Positions 1 through 8,265 of a stretch of 39,243 nucleotides of DNA are shown here, piece after piece. Source of the stretch: an uncultured Alphaproteobacteria bacterium (GTDB lineage Bacteria; Pseudomonadota; Alphaproteobacteria; Caulobacterales; Parvularculaceae); the NCBI GenBank assembly GCA_937895955.1, contig CALAZI010000173.1:1-39243 (forward strand). Direction: 5' to 3'. Position numbers and translations under genes: made by a program. The notes under the pieces were generated by a model. It saw nothing but the letters and a program-made list of their open reading frames with translations, searched no databases and was not told the origin of the DNA. The stretch's first letter is position 1. Every line of letters starts with the position of its first letter.

Positions 1-27
1 ATAGTCCGGACCGCTTCGGGATAATGA

Positions 28-54
28 AGCCCGGCCGCAAGGCCGGGCTTTTTT
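28..54 (+). terminator. Rho-independent terminator of an upstream gene outside the window
   Basis: A perfect 9-bp stem (AGCCCGGCC at 28-36, GGCCGGGCT at 41-49) closes a GCAA tetraloop and is followed by a run of T at 49-54. This is a textbook intrinsic terminator for transcription entering from the left edge. It makes the ATG at 24, inside the terminator, an unlikely start for the next gene. Confidence 0.9.
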
Positions 55-83
55 CCGTTGCGGTCTTTGCTATCGTCCGGTTC

Positions 84-1139
84 GTGAACTTCGCTTCCGA
101 CAATTGGGCCGGCGCCCATCCCGATATCCTGAACGCCGTCCTGCGCGCCAATGTGGGCGCAGCGCCAGCCTATGGCGGCGACGAATTGACGAAGCGGGTT
201 GAACGCAAGTTTTCCGATCTCTTCGAGCGCGACGTCGCGGTCTTCTTCGTCGCCACCGGCGGCGCGGCGAATTCGCTGGCGCTGTCGCAGATCTGCCCGC
301 CCTGGGGAATGATCCTGTGCCATCAGGAATCGCACATCCAGATGGACGAATGCGGCGCGCCGGAATTTTTCACCGGCGGCGCGAAGCTTTTGCCGATGGA
401 AGGCGATGCGGCGAAGCTGACGGCTCACGCCGTGACGCAGGTTTTGAAAGGCTTTCCCGATCGCCCGCCGCACGGCATGCCCGCATCGGCCCTGTCGATC
501 ACGCAGGCGAGCGAATGCGGCGCCGTCTATACGGTCGACGAGGTGAAGGCGCTCGGGCGCGTCGCGACAGACAATAATCTCAAATTCCATATGGACGGCG
601 CGCGTTTCGCCAACGCGGTCGCAACGCTTCAATGCGCGCCGGCCGACATCACCTGGAAGGCGGGCGTTGATGTCTTGTCGTTCGGCGGCACGAAAAACGG
701 CTGCCTGATCGCGGAAGCGGTCGTCTTTTTCAATCCGGAAGAAGCGAAGGATTTCATCTTTCGCCGCAAGCGCGCCGCGCAGCTTTTTTCAAAGATGCGG
801 TTCGTCTCGGCGCAGTTTGACGCCTATCTCGCTGACGATCTCTGGCTCGTCATGGCGCGCCACGCGAATGCGATGGCGAAAAAACTCTCTGAGGGTTTGG
901 CCGACGTCGGCTGCGAGATTTGGTACCCGACTGAGGCGAATGAAGTCTTCGTTTCATTTCCGCCGGGCGTTGAAGAAAAACTCGCCGCCGCCGGCGCCGC
1001 GTTTTATCCCTGGGCGACGCCCGGCGATCCCGCTGGCGGAACCATGCGGCGCCTCATCTGCTCCTGGGCGACGCGGGAGGAAGAGGTTGAGCGGTTCATC
1101 GCGGTTGCGCGCGGCCAGGGCGCTTCCCGCCTGCCCTGA
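84..1139 (+). CDS. ltaE: Low-specificity L-threonine aldolase (PLP-dependent)
   Basis: Predicted cytoplasmic PLP enzyme that cleaves L-threonine or L-allo-threonine to glycine and acetaldehyde. The 351-residue product starts with VNFASDNWAGAHP, typical of the family N-terminus, so I chose GTG 84 rather than ATG 24, which sits in a terminator. The PLP-binding lysine is K204 in SFGGTKNG, and the upstream FHMDGARFANA segment carries the Asp that contacts the cofactor nitrogen. The length matches the beta-eliminating lyase/threonine aldolase family. No good Shine-Dalgarno precedes the GTG. A TATCGT hexamer at 71-76 lies seven bases upstream, which would fit a leaderless transcript, but no matching -35 is clear. 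It stands alone, 39 bp before an AraC regulator. Confidence 0.9.
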   Translation: MNFASDNWAGAHPDILNAVLRANVGAAPAYGGDELTKRVERKFSDLFERDVAVFFVATGGAANSLALSQICPPWGMILCHQESHIQMDECGAPEFFTGGAKLLPMEGDAAKLTAHAVTQVLKGFPDRPPHGMPASALSITQASECGAVYTVDEVKALGRVATDNNLKFHMDGARFANAVATLQCAPADITWKAGVDVLSFGGTKNGCLIAEAVVFFNPEEAKDFIFRRKRAAQLFSKMRFVSAQFDAYLADDLWLVMARHANAMAKKLSEGLADVGCEIWYPTEANEVFVSFPPGVEEKLAAAGAAFYPWATPGDPAGGTMRRLICSWATREEEVERFIAVARGQGASRLP

Positions 1140-1143
1140 CCGA

Positions 1144-1172
1144 TTTACCAACGCCGCCCCCGGGCGTATTTT
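1144..1172 (+). promoter_or_regulatory. Candidate sigma70-type promoter giving a leaderless araC mRNA
   Basis: TTTACC at 1144-1149 and TATTTT at 1167-1172 are 17 bp apart. The ATG of the AraC gene follows only six bases after the -10, so transcription would start at or next to the start codon. No Shine-Dalgarno is visible. The assignment is from pattern only. Confidence 0.4.
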
Positions 1173-1178
1173 CCGCCG

Positions 1179-1979
1179 ATGTCCCGCACTATTTCCCTCT
1201 GGCGCTCGCGCGAGATCAGCGTTCACCGTTTTGATCATCCGGCCGAGCATGAAGACCAGCCTTACGAAGAGGTCGCGGGCGCTTTCATGGCGAGCTTTGT
1301 CGAGGCTGGCGCCTTCAATCTCGAAATCGGCCAAGGCCGATGGCGCGTCAAAACCGGCGACGTCATGCTGCATCATCCGGGCATGCGCTTTCGCGCCGGT
1401 TTTGACGAAGGCGGCTTCAATGACACCTGCCTGTCGGTCGTCTATCTCGCCGCCGAGGAAGAGCGCTTCGACATCCGCAAGAGCTGGCGATCGGATCAGC
1501 GGCGCGTTCTGAAAGACAGCAACCGCGTGCGGTTCCTGCGCTGGGGGATCGACCGCGCCATGCGGACAAATGAACCGATGCTGGCGGAGTATTGCGCCGC
1601 GTCGCTCTTTCGTCCGCATGATGATGAAGACCGTTCGCTCTATCGCGAACGCAAGCTCGACTGGTATGCGGAGCGCGTGCATGCGGCGCGCGCGCGGCTC
1701 GACGCCCGCTTTGACGAAGAGCATACGATCTCCGACCTCGCGCGGGATGTCGGCATGAGCGCCTTTCATTTCGCCCGAATCTTTTCCGAACTCGTCGGCG
1801 CGCCGCCGCATCGTTATCTCGCCGAGCGCCGCCTTGCCGCCGCAAGAGCGATGATTGAGGGCGGCGCCGGCGTCACCGAGGCGTGTTACGCCTGCGGCTT
1901 CAACAATCTCAGCCATTTCACGCGCAGTTTTGCGCGTCGGTTCGGCGCGCCGCCAAGCCGCATCGCGGCGGCGGGCTGA
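1179..1979 (+). CDS. AraC-family transcriptional regulator with cupin-like N-terminus
   Basis: 266-residue DNA-binding regulator. Residues about 10-110 form a cupin-like sensor region, with GRWRVKTGDVMLHHPGMRF resembling the beta-strand turn of AraC sensor domains. The C-terminal ~100 residues hold the double helix-turn-helix: ISDLARDVGMSAFHFARIFSELVGAPPH is the first, and VTEACYACGFNNLSHFTRSFARRFGAPPS the second, with the typical AraC signature. The ligand is unknown. The gene lies 39 bp after the threonine aldolase, and a candidate promoter directly abuts its start codon. Possible targets are its neighbours, but no operator could be assigned. Confidence 0.88.
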   Translation: MSRTISLWRSREISVHRFDHPAEHEDQPYEEVAGAFMASFVEAGAFNLEIGQGRWRVKTGDVMLHHPGMRFRAGFDEGGFNDTCLSVVYLAAEEERFDIRKSWRSDQRRVLKDSNRVRFLRWGIDRAMRTNEPMLAEYCAASLFRPHDDEDRSLYRERKLDWYAERVHAARARLDARFDEEHTISDLARDVGMSAFHFARIFSELVGAPPHRYLAERRLAAARAMIEGGAGVTEACYACGFNNLSHFTRSFARRFGAPPSRIAAAG

Positions 1980-2048
1980 AATTCGCAAGAAAACGCAAGC
2001 GCCGGCGGTGCGGATCGCTAGGGTTCGGCGAAACGAAAGGAACCCAAA

Positions 2049-2495
2049 ATGTTCAGTCTTTCCATAGCCGCCGCGCTCGCGCTGTCGCCGGCGGCGATCG
2101 AAAACGACAGAAAGGCCGTCGCCGATCTTGATACCGCCTATCAGGCGGCGGTTGAGCGGAACGACGCCGATGCGATGGCGAAAATCCTTCATGACGACAT
2201 GATCCTTGTCGTCGGTCGAGGCGCCGTATTCACCGGCGCCGATCTCATCAAGGCGGCGCGCGAACGCGACGTCGACTATGAAGCGCAAGTCGAAGACGGA
2301 GGAACGCAGACCGTGCGGCTTTACGGTTCCGATACCGCAATCGTCACAGCGCGTCTTCACATCAAAGGAACGACGAAGACCGGCGACAGGATCGACAAGC
2401 GGCTCTGGTTCTCGGACACCTATGTGCGCACCGAAAAGGGCTGGCGATACGCTTTCGGTCAGGCCTCGCTCGCGCTGCCGGATGAAGGTGAATGA
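2049..2495 (+). CDS. Small exported NTF2-like (DUF4440/SnoaL-type) protein
   Basis: 148 residues. The N-terminus (MFSLSIAAALALSPAA) looks like a short signal peptide, followed by an NTF2-like fold of the DUF4440 type: a helix with DLDTAYQAAVERNDADAMAKILHDDMILV and later strands ending in LWFSDTYVRTEKGWRYAFGQAS. The family includes ketosteroid-isomerase-like and lumazine-binding-like proteins, and substrate cannot be read from sequence. A good ribosome-binding site (AAAGGAA) lies eight bases before ATG 2049. The gene appears to be monocistronic. Its function is unknown. Confidence 0.8.
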   Translation: MFSLSIAAALALSPAAIENDRKAVADLDTAYQAAVERNDADAMAKILHDDMILVVGRGAVFTGADLIKAARERDVDYEAQVEDGGTQTVRLYGSDTAIVTARLHIKGTTKTGDRIDKRLWFSDTYVRTEKGWRYAFGQASLALPDEGE

Positions 2496-2643
2496 AACTC
2501 AAGCGAACGCCGCGCGCGCGACCGCCCGCATGTTGCAAGGCCGCAACGCGCGGTTCGGCGGCTCGACGCCCCGCGTCGCGCTTTCCTTGCGGAAGCGAAA
2601 ACTCCTTTCGCCGCAGATGAAGACGATGAAGCCGCAGGCGGTC

Positions 2644-3195
2644 TCAGGATCGTTTCGCCGCCGGCGCCAAGGCCTTTTCCATCTTGAACAGCGGCACGTC
2701 GACGCCGGCGCGCGTCGAGGAACGGATCGCCTCGACCTTGCGGTAGCCGCAGGCTTCGTAGAGCGGGACGCCGGCGAGCGTCGCGCCCATCTCGGCGCGC
2801 CTGAAGCCCTCCTTCGCCGCCGCCGCCTCGCAGGCGTCAAGAACAAGCCGACCGACGCCGCGCCGGACATGGTCGGGATGGGTGTACATGGCGCGGATCT
2901 TCGCGGCGTCTTTTGCGGGGTCGAGAACGCCTGCGTCGCGCCCCGCCGAGTGATCGCCGCCGAACAGCGTCTTGCGCCGGCTCCAGCCGCCGCAGCCGAC
3001 GATTTCCGCCCCGTCCTCGACGACGAAATAGGTCCGGTCGGCGATGATCTGGGTGTCGAGCCCCATGATGTCTTTCGAGGCCTCGATTTCCGCCGGCGTC
3101 AGGAAGCCTTTCTGAAGCTCCTCGATCGCCGCGCGCATTAACTTCGTGATCACGGGAATGTCGGCCTCGGTCGCAATGCGGATGGAAAGCGCCAT
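2644..3195 (-). CDS. GNAT-family N-acetyltransferase
   Basis: 183-residue acetyl-CoA-dependent acetyltransferase of the GNAT superfamily. The N-terminal strand-helix (LSIRIATEADIPVITKLMRAAIEEL) is typical. The acetyl-CoA pyrophosphate-binding motif is VRRGVGRLVLDACEAAA at about 115-131, preceded by the motif-A strand AKIRAMYTHPDH. The C-terminus has the usual PLYEACGYRKVE segment. The substrate (small molecule or protein) is not predictable. The gene is convergent with the NTF2-like gene; the 148 bp between them hold no gene or terminator I can support. Confidence 0.85.
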   Translation of the reverse strand: MALSIRIATEADIPVITKLMRAAIEELQKGFLTPAEIEASKDIMGLDTQIIADRTYFVVEDGAEIVGCGGWSRRKTLFGGDHSAGRDAGVLDPAKDAAKIRAMYTHPDHVRRGVGRLVLDACEAAAAKEGFRRAEMGATLAGVPLYEACGYRKVEAIRSSTRAGVDVPLFKMEKALAPAAKRS

Positions 3196-3416
3196 GTTCT
3201 CGATCTGTTCAAGGGAATTTTGGGACGAATCGGCTGAAATCGTGGCGAATTTGCACCATCAGCGCAAGTTCTTCGCATTCAGCCGCGGGACGGCTTTTCG
3301 GCGCGGAGAACCCGCCTAAACTGCGCTTCAGCCCGGCTATTTAACCATAATCGGAGACGGCTTCCGCGGGGGCTCGGAACGCCGAAAAGACGCACAATCA
3401 GGGAGATAGGGTAACC

Positions 3417-6230
3417 ATGAGAATTTCCAAGTCACGCTTCAGCCTGCTCGGCTGCGCGTCCGTCGCAACGATTGCGATGGCTGTCGCCGCGCCGGCCTTC
3501 GCCCAGCAACCGCGCGAGGGCGAGCTCGCCGACGCATCGACCGACGTCGTCATCACGGTCGGCACGCGCCGCGGCGAACGTTCGGCTTCTGACACGCCGG
3601 CGCCGATCGACGTCGTCGACGGCAGCGAACTGCTCAATCAGGGCGACAACGACATCCAGAACATCCTTCGGACGTCGGTTCCCTCCTATAACGTCAACAC
3701 GCAGCCGATTTCCGACGCCGCGACGATCGTTCGCCCGGCGAACCTGCGCGGCCTGCCGCCTGACTCGACGCTCGTTCTGGTCAACGGCAAGCGCCGGCAT
3801 CGCGCCGCCGTCATCTCCTTCCTCGGCGGCGGCCTTTCAGACGGCGCGCAGGGTCCCGACATTTCGGTCATCCCGGCGATCGCCTTGAAGCAGGTCGAAG
3901 TGCTGCGCGACGGCGCGTCCTCGCAATACGGTTCGGACGCCATCGCCGGCGTCATCAACTTCGTGCTGAAGGATTCCGACAGCGGCGGCTCGCTCGAAGG
4001 CGAGTGGGGCCAGACCTATAAGGGCGACGGCGACCAGTGGTCGATCGCGGCGAATATCGGCTTGCCGATTCCGATCGCGGAAGGCGGCTTCCTCAACATC
4101 AGCGGCGAATTCGGCGAAACCGACGCGACGGACCGCTCGGTCCAGCGCGACGACGCCGCGGCGCTGATCGCCGCCGGCAACACCGCCGTCGCGAGCCCCA
4201 CTGTGAACACGGTGACCGGCGATCACGTCCAGATCTGGGGCCAGCCCAACGTCAAGGACGATCTGAAACTCTTCGCGAACGCGGCGATCCCGTTCTCTGA
4301 ATCGTTCGAGCTTTACACCTTCGGCAACTACGCCGAGCGCACGGTCGACGGCGGCTTCTTCTACCGCAACCCGACCAACCGCGCGGGCGTTTTCGCCGGA
4401 CCGGAAGTCGATCCCGACACCGGCCTCGTCGATGTCGCCGATCTTGACATGGACAACGTGCCGTCAGTCAAAGTCGGCGACTTGTCTGTCGACACGGCGG
4501 GCGATTGCATCGACGGCATTCCGCTCACCAATGGCGGGCTGATCCCGGATCCGACATTCCTCGCCTCGATTCAGTCGGACGCCAACTGCTTCTCATTCGT
4601 CGAGATGTTCCCGGGCGGCTTCACGCCGCGCTTCGGCGGCGATCTGAAAGACTATTCGATCGTCGGCGGTTTCCGCGGCGAGATCGGCGAGCGGATGACC
4701 TACGACCTCAGCTTCACCCGCGGCGACAGCAAGGTCGATTTCTTCATCAACAATACGATCAACGCCAGCCTCGGGCCGAATACGCCGACTTCGTTCTATC
4801 CCGGCTCCTATGAGCAGAAGGACACGAATTTCAACGCGGATTTCACCTATTCGATCCCTGTTGACACCTTCGCCTCCGACATGATCCTCGCCTTCGGCTT
4901 CGAACACCGCAAGGAAGAGTTCATCATCACAGCCGGCCAGCCCGAATCCTATATCATCGGTCCGCTGTCCGCAGCTTCGCTCGCCTATCCGAGCGGCCAG
5001 GGCTTCTCGTCTTCGTCGAACGGCTTCCCGGGCTTCACGCCGGCGGCCGAAGGCTCGAATTCGCAGAAGAACTACGCCATCTACGGCGAAGTTGAAGCTG
5101 ACGTCACCGACGCCTTCACGCTGCAGGGCGCCGTGCGGTACGAAGATTTCTACGACTCCTTCGGCGGCACGACGAACTGGAAGGTCGGCGCCAAATACGA
5201 CCTCGCCGACAATTTCGTCGTTCGCAGCACCTATTCGACCGGCTTCCACGCCCCGACCGGCGGCCAGGCGAACGTCATCAACACGACGACGCAGTTCAAC
5301 GGCACGCAGCTTGTCGATCTCGGCACGCTGCCCTTGTCGAGCGCTGCGGGCCAGTTCATCGCCGACCGGCTTGAAATGTCGACGGGCGTCCGTCCGACGC
5401 TTGGGCCGGAAGAATCGAAGAACTTCACCGCCGGCGTCGCCTTCAATCTCGGCGCCATCGGCTTCACGGTCGACTATTTCCGCATCAACGTGAAGGACCG
5501 CATCGCGCTGTCCGACGCGCAAGACTTCCTGGCGGAGCTGCTGGAAGTGGCGGCGGAGAACATGATCGCCGTGCCGATGGGCTCCTCGACCAGCCAGGTG
5601 ATCAACATTCTCGACGCCAACGGCGTCCTGAACGCCTCCGACTTCACCGGCTTCCAGGACCTGTCGCAGTTCTCGTTCTTCACCAATTCGTTCGACACGA
5701 GAACGCAAGGCATCGACGTCGTCGCGAACACGAGCTTCGAGCTTTCGAGCAATTCGCGGACGACGGCGGCGCTCGCCTTCAACTGGACCGACACGAAAGT
5801 GACGGATTTCGGCACGAGCACGGCCGCGCCCTTGGGCGGCGGTCGCGCCTACATCATCGAAAACGGCCTGCCTGAAGTGCGCGGCAACCTGACGCTCAAT
5901 CACTTCGCCGGCATTTTCCACGGGCTCGCCCGCGTCAACTATTACGGCAGCTTCTTTGAGTGCCATGTCGACGCCTACGGCTCGACGCCGCCGACCTTCT
6001 GCGACCTGCCGTTCGACGCGGGCGCGCAGATCACGCTTGATCTCGAAGCGGGATTTGAAGTGGCCGACGGCGTTGAAATCATCGCCGGCGCGCAGAACGT
6101 CTTCGATTCCTATCCGGACTCGCTCGTCGGTCCCGGCTTCGCCGGCATCGTCGGCTCGCAATATCCGGCGACGGCGCCCGGCGGTTATAAGGGCGGCTTC
6201 TACTACTTCCGCACGCGGGTGACGTTCTAA
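3417..6230 (+). CDS. TonB-dependent outer-membrane receptor
   Basis: 937-residue outer-membrane transporter. Residues 1-29 are a signal peptide with an AFA|QQ cleavage site. A TonB-box-like stretch (DVVITVGTRR) near residue 45 leads into the plug domain, which contains LRGLPPDSTLVLVNGKRRH, VIPAIALKQVEVLRDGASSQYGSDAIAGVINFVLK. The rest is a 22-strand-type beta barrel rich in alternating aromatic residues, ending in the terminal phenylalanine motif RTRVTF needed for barrel assembly. The substrate is unknown; large receptors of this type in Caulobacterales and Sphingomonadales often take up carbohydrates or other organics rather than siderophores. A GGGAGATAGGG ribosome-binding region precedes ATG 3417. 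No Fur-box-like inverted repeat was seen in the 221-bp upstream region. It is monocistronic with a strong terminator. Confidence 0.95.
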   Translation: MRISKSRFSLLGCASVATIAMAVAAPAFAQQPREGELADASTDVVITVGTRRGERSASDTPAPIDVVDGSELLNQGDNDIQNILRTSVPSYNVNTQPISDAATIVRPANLRGLPPDSTLVLVNGKRRHRAAVISFLGGGLSDGAQGPDISVIPAIALKQVEVLRDGASSQYGSDAIAGVINFVLKDSDSGGSLEGEWGQTYKGDGDQWSIAANIGLPIPIAEGGFLNISGEFGETDATDRSVQRDDAAALIAAGNTAVASPTVNTVTGDHVQIWGQPNVKDDLKLFANAAIPFSESFELYTFGNYAERTVDGGFFYRNPTNRAGVFAGPEVDPDTGLVDVADLDMDNVPSVKVGDLSVDTAGDCIDGIPLTNGGLIPDPTFLASIQSDANCFSFVEMFPGGFTPRFGGDLKDYSIVGGFRGEIGERMTYDLSFTRGDSKVDFFINNTINASLGPNTPTSFYPGSYEQKDTNFNADFTYSIPVDTFASDMILAFGFEHRKEEFIITAGQPESYIIGPLSAASLAYPSGQGFSSSSNGFPGFTPAAEGSNSQKNYAIYGEVEADVTDAFTLQGAVRYEDFYDSFGGTTNWKVGAKYDLADNFVVRSTYSTGFHAPTGGQANVINTTTQFNGTQLVDLGTLPLSSAAGQFIADRLEMSTGVRPTLGPEESKNFTAGVAFNLGAIGFTVDYFRINVKDRIALSDAQDFLAELLEVAAENMIAVPMGSSTSQVINILDANGVLNASDFTGFQDLSQFSFFTNSFDTRTQGIDVVANTSFELSSNSRTTAALAFNWTDTKVTDFGTSTAAPLGGGRAYIIENGLPEVRGNLTLNHFAGIFHGLARVNYYGSFFECHVDAYGSTPPTFCDLPFDAGAQITLDLEAGFEVADGVEIIAGAQNVFDSYPDSLVGPGFAGIVGSQYPATAPGGYKGGFYYFRTRVTF

Positions 6231-6252
6231 CCCCGAAGCGATAATCGAACGG

Positions 6253-6284
6253 AAGGGGCGCGGGCGACCGCGCCCCTTTCTTTT
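6253..6284 (+). terminator. Rho-independent terminator of the TonB-dependent receptor gene
   Basis: A perfect 11-bp GC-rich stem (AAGGGGCGCGG at 6253-6263, CCGCGCCCCTT at 6268-6278) with a GCGA tetraloop is followed by TTTCTTTT. It lies between two convergent stops. The T-tract favours the plus strand; on the minus strand there is no comparable T-run. Confidence 0.92.
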
Positions 6285-6290
6285 GCGCGG

Positions 6291-7073
6291 TCAGTGAGCG
6301 CTGACGACGCCGGCGTCGGTGTTGCCCCGCGCGCGGATGTTGAGGAGCTCGACGAAGAGCGAGAAGGCGATCGCGAAATAGAGATAGCCGCGCGGGATGT
6401 GAAAGCCCGCGCCGTCCGCGACGAGCGCGACGCCGACAAGCAGGATGAAGGCGAGGGCGAGCATTTTCGTCGTCGGATGCTTGTCGATGAAGCCCGCCAA
6501 CGGCGCGGCGGCGAGCGCCATGACGATGGTTGAAAGAATGACCGCCGCGAACATGACGGAAAGCATCTCGGTCATGCCGACCGCGGTGATGACGCTGTCG
6601 AGCGAAAAGACGACATTGATGACGAGAAGCTGAACGAGAACCCCGTTGAAGGAGGTTTTGGCTTTCGACGCCTCATGATCCGTTCCCTCGACCGCGGCGT
6701 GAATTTCCTGCGTGCCTTTCCAGAGAAGGAACAGCCCGCCGGCGAAGAGGATGAGATCCTTCACCGTGATGTCGGCGAAAGCGTGCTGGGCGTGGACGTC
6801 GCCATGCGCGACGAATTCGGCGAGCGCGTCCGGCAGGTGAAAGATCGGCTCCTTGTCGAGGCCGATGATCCAGAAAACGCCGCCGAGCATGGCGATCCTC
6901 AAGACCATCGCGCCCCAGACGCCGACGCGCCGCGCCGTCGCTTGCGCCTTTCCCTTGAGATTGCCGACGGCGATCGAAACGAAAAGCAGATTGTCGACGC
7001 CGAGAATGATTTCGAGAAAGGTGAGCGTGACGAGACTGCCCCAAAACGCCGGCGAGGCGAAAAGCTCTTCCAT
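6291..7073 (-). CDS. TerC-family integral membrane protein
   Basis: 260-residue polytopic inner-membrane protein with about seven hydrophobic helices. It carries the TerC-family signatures: acidic residues in the first helix (EIILGVDNLLFVSIAVG, with E21 and D27) and the repeated motif VVFSLDSVITAVGM in the second half. The family is implicated in metal-ion (notably manganese) export and tellurite resistance, and the intramembrane acidic residues are thought to bind metal. It starts 9 bp after the hemH stop, so the two are probably cotranscribed with hemH first. Linkage to heme synthesis may mean a shared metal-homeostasis role, which is inference. Confidence 0.9.
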   Translation of the reverse strand: MEELFASPAFWGSLVTLTFLEIILGVDNLLFVSIAVGNLKGKAQATARRVGVWGAMVLRIAMLGGVFWIIGLDKEPIFHLPDALAEFVAHGDVHAQHAFADITVKDLILFAGGLFLLWKGTQEIHAAVEGTDHEASKAKTSFNGVLVQLLVINVVFSLDSVITAVGMTEMLSVMFAAVILSTIVMALAAAPLAGFIDKHPTTKMLALAFILLVGVALVADGAGFHIPRGYLYFAIAFSLFVELLNIRARGNTDAGVVSAH

Positions 7074-7082
7074 GATAATCCC

Positions 7083-8108
7083 CTAGATCCAGCCCTGAGT
7101 TTCGCGTGAGGCGATCGCCTCCAGCAAGTCGATCATCGGTCCCGATGCGTTAAGGCAGGGAATAGCTGCGAATTGCTCGCCGCCGGCCTCGCGGAACGCT
7201 TCGGCGCCGGCGATCGCGATTTCTTCCAGCGTTTCAAGACAGTCCGCCGCAAAGCCCGGCGTCATCACGACGAGACGCCGGACGCCCGCGCGCGCGAGAT
7301 CGCGGATCGTCGCGTCGGTCGCCGGCGTCAGCCATTCCTCGCGTCCGAATTTGGACTGGAAGGCGAGCGGCGCGAAATCCGCCGTCCAGCCCATGGCCTC
7401 GCGGATCAAACGCGCCGTTTTCGCGCAATGGCAGTAATAGGGATCGCCCGCATCGAGATGTCTTTTGGGCGTTCCGTGAAAGGAGAGAATGACCCGCTCC
7501 GGCGCCCAGCCGAGCGATGAAAGATGCGTCTCGGCGACGGCTTTCAGGGCGCCGATATAGGCGGGATCGTCATGGAAGGGCGGCGCGATCCGGATCGCCG
7601 GCTGCCGGTTCATGGCTTTCAGCGCGTCGAAGGCCGCGTCGGCGACGCTCGCCGATGTCGATTGCGAATATTGCGGATACATCGGAATGACGAGGAGACG
7701 GTCGGCGCCCGCCTCCTTCATTGCAACGATCCGGTCACGGATCGACGGCGCGCCGTAGCGCATCGCGAAGTCGACGATCGCCCTTTCGCCGATCCGTTCG
7801 GAAAGGGCCCGCGCCGCTTCCTTCGTGTGTAAGCGCAAGGGCGATCCCTCCTCGGTCCATATCTTGGCGTAGGCTTTCGCCGACCGCGCCGGGCGGGTGT
7901 TCAAAATGACGCCGTGAAGGATCGGCAGCCAGAGCGCGCGCGGCAAATCGACGACGCGGGCGTCGGACAGGAATTCCGCGAGATAGCGGCGCACCGCGTG
8001 CGCGGTCGGCGCTTCGGGCGTGCCGAGATTGACGATCAGGACGCCGATGCGGCCGTGGCTGACGGGCGGATGGCCGGCGGGTCGGAACGCATCGGATTGA
8101 GGGGTCAT
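7083..8108 (-). CDS. hemH: Ferrochelatase
   Basis: Inserts Fe2+ into protoporphyrin IX, the last step of protoheme synthesis. The 341-residue product fits the family. Visible signatures are GVLIVNLGTPEAP near the N-terminus, the catalytic histidine H211 in VILSFHGTPKRH, the YCHCAKTARL segment, and the metal-binding acidic region PGFAADCLETLEEI at 284-297. The gene is first in a probable hemH-terC operon (9 bp spacing). It is divergent from the PiT-like membrane protein across a 157-bp region that must hold promoters for both. I could not assign a convincing promoter to hemH. Confidence 0.96.
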   Translation of the reverse strand: MTPQSDAFRPAGHPPVSHGRIGVLIVNLGTPEAPTAHAVRRYLAEFLSDARVVDLPRALWLPILHGVILNTRPARSAKAYAKIWTEEGSPLRLHTKEAARALSERIGERAIVDFAMRYGAPSIRDRIVAMKEAGADRLLVIPMYPQYSQSTSASVADAAFDALKAMNRQPAIRIAPPFHDDPAYIGALKAVAETHLSSLGWAPERVILSFHGTPKRHLDAGDPYYCHCAKTARLIREAMGWTADFAPLAFQSKFGREEWLTPATDATIRDLARAGVRRLVVMTPGFAADCLETLEEIAIAGAEAFREAGGEQFAAIPCLNASGPMIDLLEAIASRETQGWI

Positions 8109-8265
8109 GGGCTCGTTACGGGCTGGCTGGCTGATCGGTTCGGCAGGTCATTTGTCACACAGATGAAAGATAACCGTCACAAAATTGATATGGAAAAAAA
8201 CGAGGTTCCGCCCCGATTTTCGGGGTCCGCCAATTGGACAGGCGGACGCAGCGGGGTCAAGGATC

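Noticed and set aside
1..23. 3' end of a tRNA or other gene at the left edge
   Set aside because: Only 23 bases precede the terminator and they show neither a CCA end nor a recognisable coding end.
954..2360. A 468-codon minus-strand open frame over the AraC and NTF2-like genes
   Set aside because: It overlaps three plus-strand genes with clear domains and ribosome-binding sites or promoters, and shows no family features.
3196..3416. Fur box in front of the TonB-dependent receptor
   Set aside because: No 19-bp AT-rich inverted repeat resembling a Fur box was found, so iron control of this receptor is not supported.
4593..6161. A 522-codon minus-strand open frame inside the TonB-dependent receptor gene
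   Set aside because: It is wholly antisense to the receptor, has no recognisable domain, and has a composition expected for a shadow frame.
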